Of a DNA stretch of 64,000 nucleotides, positions 63,294 to 64,000 are shown in pieces. Position numbers and translations under genes: made by a program. This DNA comes from JACNJF01 sp050288105 (GTDB lineage: Bacteria; Pseudomonadota; Gammaproteobacteria; GCA-001735895). The notes below the pieces were generated by a model. That model saw only the letters and a list, made by a program, of their open reading frames with translations, was not told the origin of the DNA and ran no database searches. Location of the stretch: positions 157,025 to 221,024 of the forward strand of contig JBNKDE010000010.1 in assembly GCA_050288105.1 (NCBI GenBank). Direction: 5' to 3'. Each line of letters opens with the position of its first letter. Position 1 is the stretch's first letter.

Positions 63294-64000
63294 GCTGGCG
63301 ACCTGCGGTTCATCATCACGGCTAGCCTTGCCCACAGTGAATGCGGCAACCATGACAGCATTTTCATACTTGCAGTAAACAGAAAAGGAAAAGTGATCTC
63401 CTTTTTACCCTGCTGCAAACCCTCACGAATAAACAGGCTGGCCTCTTCAACCGTTACCTTGCCGGGCATAGGGAAGTCATTCTTTCGAGTGAGTGGGGTA
63501 TCGACAAACCCCGGACGTATCAGGCTGACCTCAATCCCCAGTGGCTTGAGATCAATCGCTAGCGAACGCGCCAGATAATCCAGCGCCGCCTTGGAAGCAC
63601 CATAAGCCTCGGCACGCGTGAGCGGTAGAAAGGTCACCGAAGAACTCACAATCGCGATGCGACTACCTGACTTCATGCGGGGTAGCAGGGCGGCCAGACA
63701 ATTCACCGTACCCTGCACATTGGTATCCATCACGCGCTTGAACAGAGCCGCATCAAAGCGCCTGGCATCATCTATATACTCGCAATGACCAGCGTTCAAA
63801 ATCACCAGATCAGGTATCTGCTGGTTATCCAGTACCCGCTGCGTTTGCTCGGCATCGGTCGTATCGAACGTCGCGATTTTAACCGGGTACAGGTCCAAAG
63901 CCTTCAGCAGCTTTTGCTGGTCTCTACCGCAGGCAATGACCTGATGTTTGTTTAAAGTGTAATCCTTCGCCAGCTGTAAGCCGATACCTGAACTGGCCCC
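63290..64000 (-). CDS. Short-chain dehydrogenase/reductase, N-terminus beyond window
   Basis: The frame stays open to the window edge: upstream of the internal ATG 63898 it reads GASSGIGLQLAKDYTLNKHQ, the end of the SDR TGxxxGIG cofactor motif, so only a few residues are missing. Also visible are LVILNAGHCEY (NAG motif), IAIVSSSVTFLPLTRAEAYG and the catalytic Tyr-x-x-x-Lys in AYGASKAALDY. The product has at least 236 residues. It is the first seen gene of the lipid operon, overlapping the flavoprotein as ATGA; the real operon start lies outside. Confidence 0.93.
   Translation of the reverse strand, partial: GASSGIGLQLAKDYTLNKHQVIACGRDQQKLLKALDLYPVKIATFDTTDAEQTQRVLDNQQIPDLVILNAGHCEYIDDARRFDAALFKRVMDTNVQGTVNCLAALLPRMKSGSRIAIVSSSVTFLPLTRAEAYGASKAALDYLARSLAIDLKPLGIEVSLIRPGFVDTPLTRKNDFPMPGKVTVEEASLFIREGLQQGKKEITFPFLFTASMKMLSWLPHSLWARLAVMMNRRSPA

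Overview
The window looks like a chromosomal segment of a free-living, probably aquatic or marine, gammaproteobacterium. The evidence is the glrK-qseG-glrR (QseE-QseG-QseF) locus, DbpA, Tex, the PA2779/PA2778 pair, DUF3833/DUF2878/DUF1365 genes and an RND pump with two adaptor lipoproteins. Base composition is near half GC by eye. The genus cannot be fixed from the sequence alone. I see no rRNA, tRNA, CRISPR array, prophage or intact insertion sequence.

Layout. Positions 1-3777: end of a metallo-beta-lactamase-fold gene, then a LysR regulator divergent from a DsrC/RspA-like fusion protein with a small downstream gene, then a FecR-domain protein. Positions 3886-7200: dbpA, a gene-poor stretch with a gene remnant, large inverted repeats and a MITE-like element, a periplasmic retropepsin-like protease and a small EF-hand protein. 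Positions 7255-10924: GlrR-type enhancer sites and a sigma-54 promoter serving the EF-hand gene, then glrK-qseG-glrR. Positions 11097-16761: a small unknown gene, tex, a membrane diguanylate cyclase and a lipoprotein. Positions 16796-22821: TetR regulator and divergent RND efflux operon. Positions 23080-35066: a triheme cytochrome c gene, then a full urea module: urtABCDE (urea ABC importer), a tiny HPGH membrane protein, and ureD-ureAB(fused)-ureC-ureE-ureF-ureG. An NtrC-like site and a sigma-54 promoter precede urtA, so imported urea and its hydrolysis to ammonia appear to be under nitrogen control.

Positions 35466-39000: a TetR-methyltransferase pair, then several short genes of mixed type separated by attC-like palindromes, which may be relict integron cassettes. 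Positions 39508-48300: the PA2779/PA2778 pair, two unknown genes, a CHASE2 Ser/Thr kinase, the DNA repair gene tag, and two stress-type regulator loci (TetR-YciI; HxlR divergent from an NmrA-like reductase), each with clear palindromic operators. Positions 48274-55058: an OmpR-type two-component system with two small proteins and a FAS1 lipoprotein; the promoters of these three genes share TTCACA-N5-TTCACA direct repeats with an 11-bp period, which defines a candidate local regulon. Positions 55266-57333: an unknown protein overlapping a putative zinc-protease lipoprotein. Positions 57498-64000: a lone protoglobin, a DUF465 protein, and a minus-strand operon SDR - FAD oxidoreductase - DUF1365 - cyclopropane synthase - DUF2878 - chalcone-isomerase-like - DUF3833, probably for modifying unsaturated membrane fatty acids.
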